Shown here one piece after another: positions 1 through 10,579 of a DNA stretch of 22,563 nucleotides. Source of the stretch: Plantago elongata (taxonomy: Eukaryota; Streptophyta; Magnoliopsida; Lamiales; Plantaginaceae); contig JAYMSP010002767.1 of the NCBI GenBank assembly GCA_036897095.1, forward strand, positions 1 through 22,563, given 5' to 3'. The first letter of the stretch is position 1. Every line of letters starts with the position of its first letter. The notes below the pieces were generated by a model. That model ran no database searches and was not told the origin of the DNA. It saw only the letters and a list, made by a program, of their open reading frames with translations. Position numbers and translations under genes: made by a program.

Positions 1-1518
1 CAATATTTGTGTATATCGCATTTTCTTTCAGGTTCAGTACATGCATGGTGGATACGTAATTTTTTTTGCAATTCTTAACAAATCTTATAGATTGATGATA
101 ATTGTAGGTTGATTGTCATTTAAATCTCCAATAACATAATATTTGACATCATTATTTGTGACATGGTAATTTTTTTGTTGGTTATTGTATGTTACTTTGA
201 ACTTTGAAGCACAAATATGTTTTAGAGGCTCTATTATTTGTCAAAATTACTTTTTTATTTTTTAGTAACAAAATGATAGAAAATGTGTCTGGAATTTAAC
301 TTGGAGTTACTAGATACATATTTGACGAGTCCATTTGTGATAAACATGATCAACGGATGTTACTATACATGCTAACTTATGTGTAACAAACATAAACAAG
401 GTAAATGTCCAAATTGAAAGGAAAAACAAACTCATTATTACTTGAAAAATAACAATTTGAAATATCATGAAAAGTAAACGAATATTATGAACTTTTTCAT
501 TCTAGGAAAAAACAAAGACAGCAAGTGCAATTTTTTGTAAAGGTTTAGATAGGTACCGCAATTGATTCAGCCAGGATAGATTTGACATTGTTAATACAAC
601 AATATGCTCATTCAAAATATGAGGTTCATTGAGTTCCTCAGAGTTTTAAAGAGCATGTGACTGCATGTAACTAAATGTTTGTTTCACTTATGATAATTTT
701 GAGTTAAGTAATAATATACATTGAAGATGGAGTTGTCGGCGGTGATAATGACAGTGAGATGTATATAAGAATGCAAAAGGATAATTTTTATTCAAGAAGT
801 GTGATTATAACCATACCATTATCCCATACACATATCAATTGTAACCATGAGCATATATCTAATCCATATCTTGATCCACATTATTTCCACACACATATTG
901 TTATTACACCCACAAATGATATACTCCATGTGGTTCAATAAAAGATTTCTAGATTTCCTTATTTGAAGAACCACTACAAGTAGCTGATAATAGATGACTA
1001 TTGTCCTAAATATTAACAATCTATCACATCTATCGAATGAGGGGCACTGTTGCTACCTTCAATAAAAGTGGTGTTCACTTAACAACATGCACTTTTCATT
1101 GACTATGTTAATTATATATTACGTGATTATTATTTCAAAAACTTTATTTAAGTCTATTATTGTTACTAATATTATATAATTGAAAATAGATCCACATTTC
1201 CACACAACTCATATATAATGCTCAAATATCAATCACATAGCAACATGAAACTATAACATCCATCGGTCAATACCGTATACCTTTCAAAGGAAGAGATAAA
1301 TTGTCGTTAATTTCATTGATCGAGGAAATCGAGATAAGATTATGAGGCATATGGATTGTCATTATGACTATCCATGCTAAGTAGTGTGGTGGATATTAGA
1401 AATCTCCGCTGAATTATGTGATCTACGTTGTTAAACGATTGCCATTTCATTTGAAGAATGAACAGTTTGTTTTTTAGAAGATGGTGGGTGTGTGCTACAT
1501 TGTCGTCAACAATGCCAA
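1..1518. other. AT-rich intergenic DNA, no gene seen
   Basis: Reading both strands I find only short, low-complexity open frames (the longest about 60-70 codons) with no recognisable domain, codon pattern or flanking gene signals. No tRNA, clear transposon terminus or tandem array is visible. It is best taken as ordinary plant intergenic DNA or very decayed repeats. Confidence 0.6.
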
Positions 1519-1747
1519 TGTAATACCCAATCCCACATTGATTGAGAGTGAAATGTATGAATGGTATATATGTAGACCACCACTCTTCTACGGTATGTGG
1601 CCTTTTCTGGATTCCAAAAACAAATTCATGCGGGTTCCGACCCAAAGAGGACAATATTATACCAACAAAATGTATGTGAGACAGTCATGAGTAACATCAC
1701 TTGCTCAATGGGACGAGTCTTTGTCCATTAGTGGTCGGGTCGTTATA
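1519..1747 (+). repeat. 5' LTR of the TRIM-like element
   Basis: A 229 bp direct repeat of 1950-2175, starting TGTAATACCC and ending GGTCGTTATA. Its ending has lost the usual CA. Open frames that cross it on both strands are not genes. Confidence 0.75.
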
Positions 1748-1749
1748 AT

Positions 1750-1763
1750 TGGTATCATGGCGG
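1750..1763 (+). promoter_or_regulatory. TRIM primer-binding site (tRNA-iMet type)
   Basis: TGGTATCATGGCGG lies two bases after LTR1 and matches the 3' end complement of plant initiator Met-tRNA (TGGTATCAGAGC) over its first eight bases. This is the expected minus-strand priming site for a TRIM or LTR element. Confidence 0.65.
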
Positions 1764-1949
1764 TACTATCTAGAACTGCATGAACTAAGTGATATGCATG
1801 TTAAAGTGCTACAATGTATGAGTGGTTGGAGGCACGACTTAAGCCCATAGAGGCCACCGCTAGAGTCCTTCACGGATTGTTGGTCTTGGGACATACAGTA
1901 AACCCCTAAGAAAGTTCGACGGGGACATCAAGAATTTAAGGGGTTAGAT

Positions 1950-2175
1950 TGTAATAAACAACATCCCACATCGATCGAGAGTGAAACAGATAAATGGAAT
2001 ATATGTAGACCACTACTCTCCTATGGTGAGGCCTTTGGGAATTCCAAAAGGAAATCCTTGTGGGCTCCGATCAAGCGGAGAATACCATACCACTGGGATG
2101 TGTGTGGGACAATTATGAGTAATCTCGCCGATTCAATGGCTAGGTTCTCAGCACATTAGTGGTCAGGTCGTTACA
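1950..2175 (+). repeat. 3' LTR of the TRIM-like element
   Basis: A 226 bp partner of 1519-1747 with canonical TG...CA ends. It is preceded by a purine-rich stretch (AAGGGGTTAGA, 1938-1948) that can serve as the polypurine tract. Confidence 0.75.
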
Positions 2176-2669
2176 GCAAATGTCAAACAAGTGCAGATTT
2201 TGCATTGGTTCAAGTTGAACAAAATAACTCCTCGAAAGCTGACTTATGCTAAAATTATCCGATATTATTGTTGAAAAAAATGAACATAAAATATTATATG
2301 TATGGAAACAAACAAACAAACAAGGTTTCGGCTGAATGTCGTTGAATATGTTGTTCAAAATATCACAAGGATGGATGTGTCTTAATCAATTATGGAGGGT
2401 ATATTAGTGGTTTTAAAATGGCAAATCTATGGGGACTTGTGATTTGTTTTTACAACACCTTATAAAAATGTTGTTCCTTACACAACATATTGAGGCCTGG
2501 GTGTGTGGAACAATACATGAAATCTATTATCAAACTACATTCTATACAATCAACAAATGATACTCAACAATTTACATACTATATAGCTTTTCCCACATTT
2601 AATAACAACCAATTTAAATTTTGTATAGAATTTTCATATAACGATTAGAGATGTAAACAGCTTTGTCGG

Positions 2670-2699
2670 AGAGTTGTTTGAGTTCTAATAAACAACTCT
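2670..2699. repeat. Perfect short inverted repeat (hairpin)
   Basis: AGAGTTGTTT (2670-2679) and AAACAACTCT (2690-2699) are exact reverse complements separated by 10 nt. A related GATTAGAG-TGT-AAC pattern occurs on both sides (2643 and 2702), so this may be the remnant of a small foldback element. Confidence 0.5.
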
Positions 2700-3714
2700 A
2701 CGATTAGAGTTGTTTACAACTTCAATTGGATCCGTTCCTTTCATGAGTAGTCGTTTGACCTCCGTCGGAGTTTCAATTTTGACCGGAATCTTCATTTTTA
2801 TAGATTAATTTTGTTGCCAAGCTTATACATACTAATTTTCACAATAGAATCATTCAACAAATTAATTCATATAAGAATTAAATAAGCATATGGTTGTCCC
2901 CGGTTTAAGTATATGATAATGCTCATATTGATCAAAATACGAGTTGAAATATGAAACAATTCTCATAAGTACTAATATTAGAAAGTATATAACTGAGGCT
3001 AATATAATATTAGTAATCTATGAAATCGATAAGGTTTTCGCTCCGATTGTGATGGTGAACCCATTCGACAAGATGAAGTTCCCTATCAATTTTGATAGAT
3101 GAATTTTAATGATATAATCTATTTTACTATCGCTATAAAGAAAAGTCCTAAGAAATCTCTCGCACACAAGTCGGCTTCTACACCCTCACTTGTATTCACA
3201 CGTGATGTATTTTCTTTTTCCTCTGTAGATTGCAGGGAGAAAGAGATTCAATGTGTATTTATATGCGACGAAATAATATATGACATGACATGTTCGTTAA
3301 TATCGACATTTTATTATACGATATATTAATTTTTTCTTTTAACTATAATTTTCATGCCCCGTCGAGTATTAACGGGCCATTAATTAGTGTGGGTATATAT
3401 ACATGTATAGAATATTCTAGAGCTTAATTGTAAGCTATTTGGCTTCATCTAGAGAGTATTTACAACATATAATACTTCATCTAGTGTAAGTCTAACTAGA
3501 TACCTAATAAACGCTTAGGTCCCTAACGATTTAGAGTTTATTATCAGGATCATTTTCAAATAAAAAGATTGACTTTCAATTAAATATCTCTACACCTGAA
3601 TTAAACATTTCTTGTAATATGCTATATTGTATAATAAGGAATACATTATTTCTTTTAATTCCTAAACATTTAAATTATGAATAAATTATTTTTTTAAAAA
3701 TAGAGGATGAAAAC

Positions 3715-3815
3715 TTCGTCTTCACCATCTTCATTTTCTTCTCTTTTTCTTTTCTTGCCTCCTTTCTTCTTCTTTCATTTTCTTCTCCGCTCTTTTCTTC
3801 TTCTTTAGTTTAGTT
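3715..3815. repeat. Pyrimidine-rich low-complexity tract
   Basis: About 100 bp dominated by CTT/TTC repeats with few purines on the + strand. No coding frame or known motif. Confidence 0.6.
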
Positions 3816-4349
3816 GGAGTCAAGCTCTGACGGAGCTGCATAAATAGCTCCCATTCGAGCATTTGCAGTTCCGACCGAAGCTGTTTTCATACGAATTGAA
3901 ACCATAAGTATTTGTTTGATGTTTTTGAAATCTCAAAGTCTTTCTGTTTGAGAAGATGATGGGGTTGTTTGTAACTTTCAGAAAATTAAAGGGTATGAAT
4001 TGTATATTTGAAAATTAAGAGAACTAATTAAATTGACCGTTAGTTGATTAAAGAAAAGGAAAAATACAATACATTAAAGAAAGGGAATATAAAATGAACA
4101 TCTCTCTCTTTCTCCCTCATCAAGTTTGACTTTTGTTCTTCATTGTAAATACTTATTTGCTTTTTTAAAGTTTGTCCTTCGTAAAAGTGAAAACCTCATG
4201 AACCTAATCGTTTAAATAATATCCAAAAAGGTGGTCATATGCAAGTCGTTCATACTAGAATTTGTGAGATACATCAAATGTTTTGCATTCTAAGTTGATG
4301 TGATGTTTATTTATATTACATCGTCTTTCATTATAAATTATTTGGACCT

Positions 4350-6183
4350 CAGTTGTTATACGAAATTTTATGAATATATAAATTGAGACGGGTAATAATT
4401 AGTTCATTGGGTTCAATTTGGACATTGGCCCAATAGTTAAGAAGCCCGTTAGGATTTATATTTATAGGTTCTTGGTTCTTTTTCCTTCTTTCTTTTCCTG
4501 TCGTCTTCTTCCTCCTTCCTATCTTCTTCATCATCTTCCCTTTCCAAGGAACCATATCATTTCTCGATGTGGAGACAACAAACCGAATTGGACTGAAATC
4601 GATCGACATTAGAAGGGTTGGGATAACGAAACCGTATTAGAAAGTGAGGATGAATTAGTGATATATGTTTGGACGATTGGTTGATGATTTTGGATTATTC
4701 TTAATGGTGTTAGATGGATGAGATGATGGGTAGTCGATTACTATAACCCTAGCTTGGATTCAGAGTTGTTGTGATTGAGTTTGGAAGTTTGAATCAATTT
4801 AAGGTTTTGGATTCGCACAGGGACCGAATTGAAAGGTTTCAGAAACTTGGAGGGCTGCCTTTGGAGAATTTGAGTAGGGGCGGGGGGCTGTTTGTAATTA
4901 TTCCTACAAAACAGCGAGTTCAACACCAAGTATATTTACTGGCCAATATAGTTATCGAAATTTAGTTTGGTTGAGTGGTAGAGACTGCAGTTTGTTGGTT
5001 GGCATGTCTGAAGTTTGAAATCCATGTGTCCCATATTTTTGTACCTTTTTATTTCTGCTTATTTTCACTCCTGTTTTGCTCCAGGAAAATTTACCACATT
5101 ACCCCTGAATATTTTACAATCACATATACGACGTTACATACTCTTTCAATCTATTTTTCTTAGATCCATAAATTACCGTTTTACCCTTATGACCGTACTG
5201 TACCCTTTTTGTTAGTGATGATCTGGATGAATTGTGGTTGGTGACTTTTAGAGATTTGATGGGCAAGCTATTGGGATATTGGATTATATAAGTTTGAATT
5301 GGATTCGTATCAACCTTGAGATAAGAGAAACTCACTTTTGCTTTTATTTTCTAATATAAAATGTATATATGTATAGATTTCAATTGACAAACTACTTGCG
5401 GTATTACATCAAGTAGTGGGACTTGGTATAATAGTCTTTTCAAAGAAGGATCAAGTATGTGTGTCTCATAAAATATTTTACTTGTGTATGCAATTTGTGA
5501 AAGTGTTTCGATAAAGCTAGGATTATGTGTACGTTTGTGCTCATCGATATGACTATGAAGTGTGTGACCCTTTCGAGGAAAATCTCGTGCTTTGGAGTAC
5601 TCTCAGTATTATGTATGTGACCCGTATGTGTTGCGGGGTAATTGTGACCCCTATTTGTTAGGGGATATGTTATGTGAAAGCCGAGCTGTGTGCCACCACG
5701 GTTTGTGTGGCCGTAGTATATATTTGATTCGAGCTAAATGTGAATTGTGAACTGTGACATGTTTTCCATGCTAATAATTTTCGACTATGTTTGAAATATA
5801 TAAATGTATGCATACTTTTCCATATGTACTTGATCTGGGTGAAAGTGCCAGGAGCTCACCCTTACACCCTTTCAGATATTTTGTAAGTGATCGAACGGAG
5901 ATACTTTAGAGTTGAGACGGTAGATGTATGATGGATTATGAAGATAATTTAGTAGATCTTGCATACTCTAGAGTTGTATTTTAGATGATGATTGTACTAT
6001 TGAGATGTTTTGTTAAGTACTGAGGATTTATAATTATTGTAAAGGGCCTTTAGGTGCTATGTTCATACCACTTTGAGATATTTTATGTATTTTGTGGATT
6101 AAAGTTAGGCTTCATCTTGACATGAGCCCATCTTATAATAGACGGTCGATCGCGTCAAAGTAATTTAGTTTTGGGGCGTTACA
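4350..6183 (+). mobile_element. Solo-LTR-like block, probably gypsy-type, edges uncertain
   Basis: The right edge reads GGGGCGTTACA and stops at 6183. This is the sort of LTR 3' terminus that in many plant gypsy elements is followed by a Met-tRNA primer site, but here TTTTGTCATT follows instead, so no internal domain is present. Inside are features common to long plant LTRs: a pyrimidine-rich leader (4470-4550), short GTGACCC repeats with GGGGTAATT (5565-5660), a GGAGCTCACCCTTACACC stretch (5850-5870), and no coding frame. The 5' boundary is not clear. TG at 4371 after TTTTA would give a 4/5 target duplication with TTTTG (6184-6188), while TG at 4354 has no matching flank. Alternatively it is a decayed fragment of another repeat. 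Confidence 0.4.
4460..4550. repeat. Pyrimidine-rich tract inside the LTR-like block
   Basis: A CTT/TCC-rich stretch that resembles untranslated leader sequence. The short frames crossing it on both strands are low complexity and not credible genes. Confidence 0.55.
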
Positions 6184-7080
6184 TTTTGTCATTAAGACAC
6201 TCCTTTGAGATCTTTGTGGTTTTTAATAAAAGTTGTAATTTTTTATTATGAGCGGCATGATAAACAATAGAATCAAATTATTGTTGTGATTAAATCTAGT
6301 AAATCAGTTATCAATAATCTAATCCGGTATGATTCACATTATAGTTTTTGCTAATTATGATAATCATATTACAAAGCTCAAGCCAATAAATTATCACAGT
6401 CTTTAAAGGAACATGTGTTAGTAAAAGATTTAATAAACGGATTAATGTACTTAAATATATTTACAATATCGTATAAGAAATTATTTATAATATATTAACC
6501 AATATATGTTATGTTTCATAAGCACACATTTCGTATTTTTTATGTGTGTGTATATATATATCATCGATATTTTTTACAACACATATAATGTATTTTATTA
6601 TAACTGTAATGTTTATTCGTCTTTTAATCGTATCTTAAGAAACCTACTCATAATATATGGTACTTACAAACATTACAATAAATTTGTTGATAGACTAAAA
6701 TCCACTAAAAAAGTTGCAAATTGCTCATTGAAGTATGATTCCATTTCATTCAAAACTGATTTACATAATTACATGTATGATAAATTATTTGATAATAATA
6801 CGCTTAATTTGTGGCCTATCAAATTATGCCACATACAAAATATGTAGTTTGTTCGATTACTTCACATTAAAAACACTGTAAATATTCAGAAATTTAAAAA
6901 TTGATCAAATATCGCCACGTTAAAATGATAATATCAGAATGCACCCTTTTTTAATCATATCAATATATGGAGGAGAGGAAAATTTGACCATTGGGATTGT
7001 GACACATATACATTTGATTCAATTATTCAACAAAAGGAAAAAAAGCTTAATTAAAATAAGAATTTTATCATTCCCTCCTT
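6184..7080. other. AT-rich intergenic DNA, no gene seen
   Basis: Very AT-rich. The 113-codon open frame at 6506-6847 is dominated by Tyr, Asn, Phe and Ile, has no recognisable domain and is explained by base composition. Nothing else is supported. Confidence 0.55.
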
Positions 7081-7084
7081 TCCA

Positions 7085-7165
7085 CATCTATAGATAGAGG
7101 CATTTCTTAAAAAAAAAAAAAAGAGAAGAAGAAGAAGAGAAGAGAAGAAGAGGAGAAGAATTGAA
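7085..7165 (+). promoter_or_regulatory. TATA-like site followed by A-run and GA-rich leader-like tract
   Basis: CATCTATAGATAGAGGC (7085-7101) resembles a plant TATA region. It is followed by a poly(A) run and then a GA/GAA-rich tract up to about 7162. This layout is seen in promoters and leaders of plant LTR elements and pararetrovirus-like repeats. No downstream protein is recognisable, so the owner is unknown. Confidence 0.35.
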
Positions 7166-8139
7166 GATTAAGTGCCCACATATCGAGAGATCCATCCTTG
7201 AAGTTCGAAGAAGCATTCAAAAAATACATCCGACAAGTAAAGCAAAGCCTTCGTTTGATCCATGAAAAAGTTCTCGCATATTAGGAGACACTTTATCTGA
7301 AGATCAACCGTTGTAAAGGAAGATTAAAATACAAAAGCCCTGAAGAAGCTCGAGCAAAGTTCTTGAAGTTCTTCATCATATTCAAGCCAAAAGAAACGTT
7401 TGAATCAATATTAAGATGAGAAATACCCTTTCTTTTTTATTATAAAAGAGGTAGTTTTACTCCATATTATACCATACGGATCATAATTGATCCTAGTTAC
7501 CAAAATACTACTAAGAAGTTCAGTTGAGCCAAGCACTATGTAACAACTAGTCTACTACTACACTTGATCTCCATCGAAGAGTGATCTTTTAGAAGACTTA
7601 CTCAAATTTCATGAAGTTTTATATGGGATGGAGTCTTAGGAGAGACCACCCTTAGAGAAAGACTTAAAGGACTAACTTTATTTAATTATACAAATAACCC
7701 AAACTCAAAGCTAGCTACTAAAAGTACCCCAACCCAACCAAGGACTAGAAAGTGGATCCTTACAAATGGGTCACTATGTATACTAAACCATAACCCACAT
7801 GCTCCATAACTCTAAAACCCTAAAAAATTTAATAACCAAAATTCATCTCTCTAAAAATATAAACTCGTCGGAAAAGTTGCAAATCGCCGGAAACATGTTT
7901 GAACTCGCCGGTAACAACATCACAAAGACAAAAATATGGAGTTTTGATGAAATTCATCTCGAAATATGCCTTTTCAAACTCAAATTCTATCCAAATCTAC
8001 TAAATCAAGCTCAAGTTTATTAGAAACAACATCAAAAAGGTACGAACAACTAGATCTCGATATAATTTATGTGAAATCGATGTTTGTTTTACTATTGAAG
8101 TTGAAAATTCGATCCAGATTTGAAAATCACGTGACTGTT
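7166..8139. other. Unassigned DNA, possible decayed repeat
   Basis: No supported gene. The first 270 bp after the GA-rich tract lack long frames and look like untranslated leader. Around 7865-7915 a CGCCGG/CGTCGG motif recurs three times within AA-rich sequence (TCGTCGG, TCGCCGG, TCGCCGG), which is locally GC-rich for this neighbourhood and may mark a transposon end. The frame 7799-8023 has no recognisable domain. Confidence 0.4.
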
Positions 8140-9000
8140 TCTTCAAATGTTCTGGCTAATCTGTGTGATGTTGTGGCTTTTCTCTGTAATGTCCTTGCTT
8201 ATATATAAGATGTCCAATAAAACAGAATACACAAACATATGCTCGAAAATTGGTGTTTCTATTACGATTTGATTGTTTATCCACCAATCTACTCAAAAAG
8301 TTCTTACATATAAGTTTCAATAACATTTTGATTTAACTATAAATTGATTAATGGTTTTTTTCAATATAGAAGTTAAGATTTTGAAATAGATCTGAAAAAA
8401 TCGCGTACATCAGTGATAAGATGTTCTGGATTATTTGCATTATTTTTGAGCTTATATCAATAATGTGCTAGACTATATAGATGATGTAAACTTAAACAGA
8501 ATACAATTATATGTTCAAATCATTACTTTAATGAATATTATTAATGTACTTACTCATATGTTTGATGTTTTTCTTAATTTATTTCATGTTCTGTTGTTAT
8601 ACATTAGGACTTAAAATCTAATATTAAGAATCAATATGTTAGTGTCCTAGAATGTAACGTTCTCACTCATTCTGTCAATGTTTCTCGAAATGTTTGTAAT
8701 GCATGAAAACTCACAAAACTTAATGACATTATTATCCAAATTATGTTCGTAATGTTCTCAATTATATCTACAGTGTTTAAAATGTTTAGTGTTACATCTA
8801 TAATGTTCTTAATTATATGTGTAACGTTATGCTTGTTTTATTGATTTTATGTGATGATTTTTGTAGTCTTTGTAGATTTTCCAGCTACAAACTCAATGAA
8901 AAAATACGATTTAATTTTAAGTGTAATGTATATAATGTTCTTGGTGATGTATGTAAGGTTTATGCTAATGCATGCAATGTTCTTTGTACAGATAAATGTG
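8140..9000 (+). repeat. Degenerate AATGTT / TGTAATG repeat field
   Basis: The words AATGTTCT, TGTAATG, GATGTTG and their one-base variants recur at irregular spacing from about 8145 to 8980, with the longer variant AATGTTCTxAATTATATxT at about 8750 and 8800. Where it is open, the repeat translates as Cys-Asn-Val-Leu with Asn/Ala spacers, giving the ends of the frames at 7966-8208 and 8817-9059. This points to an ancient tandem array, perhaps once coding, now eroded by substitutions and indels. I do not recognise the family. Confidence 0.5.
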
Positions 9001-9642
9001 GAGTTGATGTTGACATAGTCTTGTGGAGAGTCTTGGAAGATGGCCAAATATGCAGATAAAATGCATACGGTTAGGAATATCTGTTAGTATTTTGATCACT
9101 CAGCACAATGATCTATCCTAGTTTCAGAAAGGTGTATAGTACTCGTGGTTCACTTGACCAATGTAAAGAATAAATACACTAAGTATGATAGTTTTTAGAA
9201 ACCTTGAAATACGATGTTAGGTCTCTAAATGTAATTTTTATTTAGCTTGAAGAAGACCAAGAAGGAGGCATCCAAGTAAAGGAGAAGACCTTTTTGCATA
9301 AAGGTATTTGAAGACAAAGTAGGAAAGTCTCCTCAGATAGTTGCTTCTAGAAAGCTATGTATAAACTTGTATTTTGTTCACAAACAAAGTTACAACTAAG
9401 TTTATGAGACAGCAAGTTTCTGAGAGATGGAACATGTGATGCTTCAGAAAGCTACATGCGTCCGTTGCGACTATAGGACGAAATATAGTACACTGCATTT
9501 AATGCTTAATTGAAATGTCACTATCCTTCCGAAGAACTCTCTGAAAAAAGATATACGCATGGGTGTACTAATTTCAAGATATGAACATATTCGATTTGAA
9601 ATATGTCTAACGGATACTATTCAAATGACTATCAAATTCATC

Positions 9643-9650
9643 TATAAATA
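9643..9650 (+). promoter_or_regulatory. TATA box of the 5' LTR
   Basis: TATAAATA followed by TCACCACTTTGAAGC, and the same sequence stands at 20988 in the 3' LTR. Position in the middle of the LTR and conservation in both copies support it as the element's main promoter. Confidence 0.75.
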
Positions 9651-9866
9651 TCACCACTTTGAAGCTGAGAAACACACACGCATTCGAAATACAATCACAA
9701 GCGAAGTATTCTCTCAAGCATTCTTACTACCATTCTCCAAGCTATCGGTTGTGACTAACAAGCTCAAGAATTCACTAGTAGCTCTAAGTATCCTGATCCT
9801 TCAACAAGTAGTATAATTTGTGAAAGAGTTGAATTGTTGGATAACTATTTGAGATTCATTCTCTTG

Positions 9867-9872
9867 AATAAA
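9867..9872 (+). terminator. Poly(A) signal AATAAA in the 5' LTR
   Basis: AATAAA about 215 bp downstream of the TATA box, kept at 21965-21970 in the other LTR. It is a plausible polyadenylation signal near the R/U5 border. Confidence 0.5.
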
Positions 9873-10305
9873 TCTCACAAACTTGGGTAAGTAAAGAGCA
9901 AGCTACCATGCACTGAACAAGTATATTGAATAGTCTTGATTCTTCAAGCTATCTGGACATAACTGGAAAGTTATAAAGGGAAGCTTACCTGACAAACAAC
10001 ATAACCAAACACCATTTAGGCGTGGAGTACAGGAAGTACTTGATTTGGGAAATCAAGGAATATCTTCAAGGTTATCTTGAGTACATGAAGTAAGTGGCTC
10101 TAGGAGCTAGGGAACAACTCATGGGGAACATTTGGTTGACAACCATTTGTTATAGGAATCTTAGAATATGATTAATTGTAATTCAATTATCTGTTCTAGT
10201 GGATTCTAGGTCTCTGAAGGTCGAGTGGATTACTTGGAGGATTACACCACCTCCAGATACCACTATACTTTCTATCTCATTTACTTTCTGTATTTACATT
10301 TCAGC

Positions 10306-10306
<1 letters not shown>

Positions 10307-10350
<44 letters not shown>
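10307..10350. repeat. (AC)n microsatellite
   Basis: About 22 uninterrupted AC units in the 5' LTR. The matching place in the 3' LTR (about 22404-22420) has only a short interrupted ACACAGACACACAC, so the array expanded or shrank after insertion. Confidence 0.9.
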
Positions 10351-10352
<2 letters not shown>

Positions 10353-10512
10353 TTACTATTGCAAAGCACAAAAAATGTCTTCCACTATCTGATTATAAGT
10401 ATCAGATACCTTCAAGTATATGAGAAATCGTGTTTATCGACAAAAGTTTGAAAAGACTATTCGTCCCCCCCCCCCTCTAGTCTTTTCCTTTGTCGTTATC
10501 TGGACCAAAAAG

Positions 10513-10524
10513 TGGTATCAGAGC
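10513..10524 (+). promoter_or_regulatory. Primer-binding site for initiator Met-tRNA
   Basis: TGGTATCAGAGC lies five bases (AAAAG) after the 5' LTR and is complementary to the 3' end of plant initiator methionine tRNA, the usual primer for plant copia elements. Confidence 0.92.
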
Positions 10525-10579
10525 AGGATGTTCCCAAGCCTTCTGCACTTAACCTCGAACCCCAGATAGGTAAAGGTTT

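Larger units (their letters stand above)
1519..2175 (+). mobile_element. TRIM-like miniature LTR retrotransposon
   Basis: Two diverged direct repeats flank about 200 bp of non-coding DNA. LTR1 is 1519-1747 and LTR2 is 1950-2175. Both begin TGTAATA, then share CCCACAT-GAT-GAGAGTGAAA, an ATATGTAGACCAC stretch, GGCCTTT/GATTCCAAAA, and end GGTC-GGTCGTTA. A primer site resembling the initiator-Met-tRNA complement (TGGTATCATGGCGG, 1750-1763) follows LTR1 by two bases. The flanking pentamers GCCAA (1514-1518) and GCAAA (2176-2180) match at 4 of 5, as expected for an old target duplication. The total of about 657 bp and lack of coding capacity fit terminal-repeat retrotransposons in miniature, which depend on proteins from other elements. 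LTR1 ends in TA rather than CA, and LTR divergence indicates age. Confidence 0.8.
2176..4349. other. AT-rich intergenic DNA, no gene seen
   Basis: No credible coding region. Visible structures are a perfect 10 bp inverted repeat with a 10 nt loop at 2670-2699, and a strongly pyrimidine-biased stretch around 3715-3815 (CTT/TTC-rich) that could be a 5' leader of a lost gene or repeat, or just low complexity. The open frame at 3099-3329 is short and featureless. Confidence 0.55.
9082..10507 (+). repeat. 5' LTR of the Sirevirus-type element
   Basis: Starts TGTTAGTATTTTGATCA and ends GGACCA, five bases before the primer site. It aligns with 20434-22563 once the transposon at 21126-21876 is removed. 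U3 holds a TATA box (9643), and an AATAAA lies at 9867, so R probably starts near 9675 and U5 fills the rest. Near the end are a long (AC)n microsatellite and an 11-C run. The GAGTACAGGAAGTACTTG unit at about 10024 has a second, altered copy at about 10079. The 85-codon open frame at 9559-9816 overlaps the promoter and is probably not a protein. Confidence 0.9.

Noticed and set aside
1340..1690. Open frames on both strands as genes
   Set aside because: They lie within the TRIM LTR and are explained by it.
4741..5335. Several 60-70 codon frames inside the LTR-like block as genes
   Set aside because: Short, overlapping on both strands, without domains, and lying inside a repeat-like region.
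6506..6847. 113-codon open frame as a gene
   Set aside because: Tyr/Asn/Phe/Ile-rich low complexity in very AT-rich DNA, with no domain, no promoter context and no partner.
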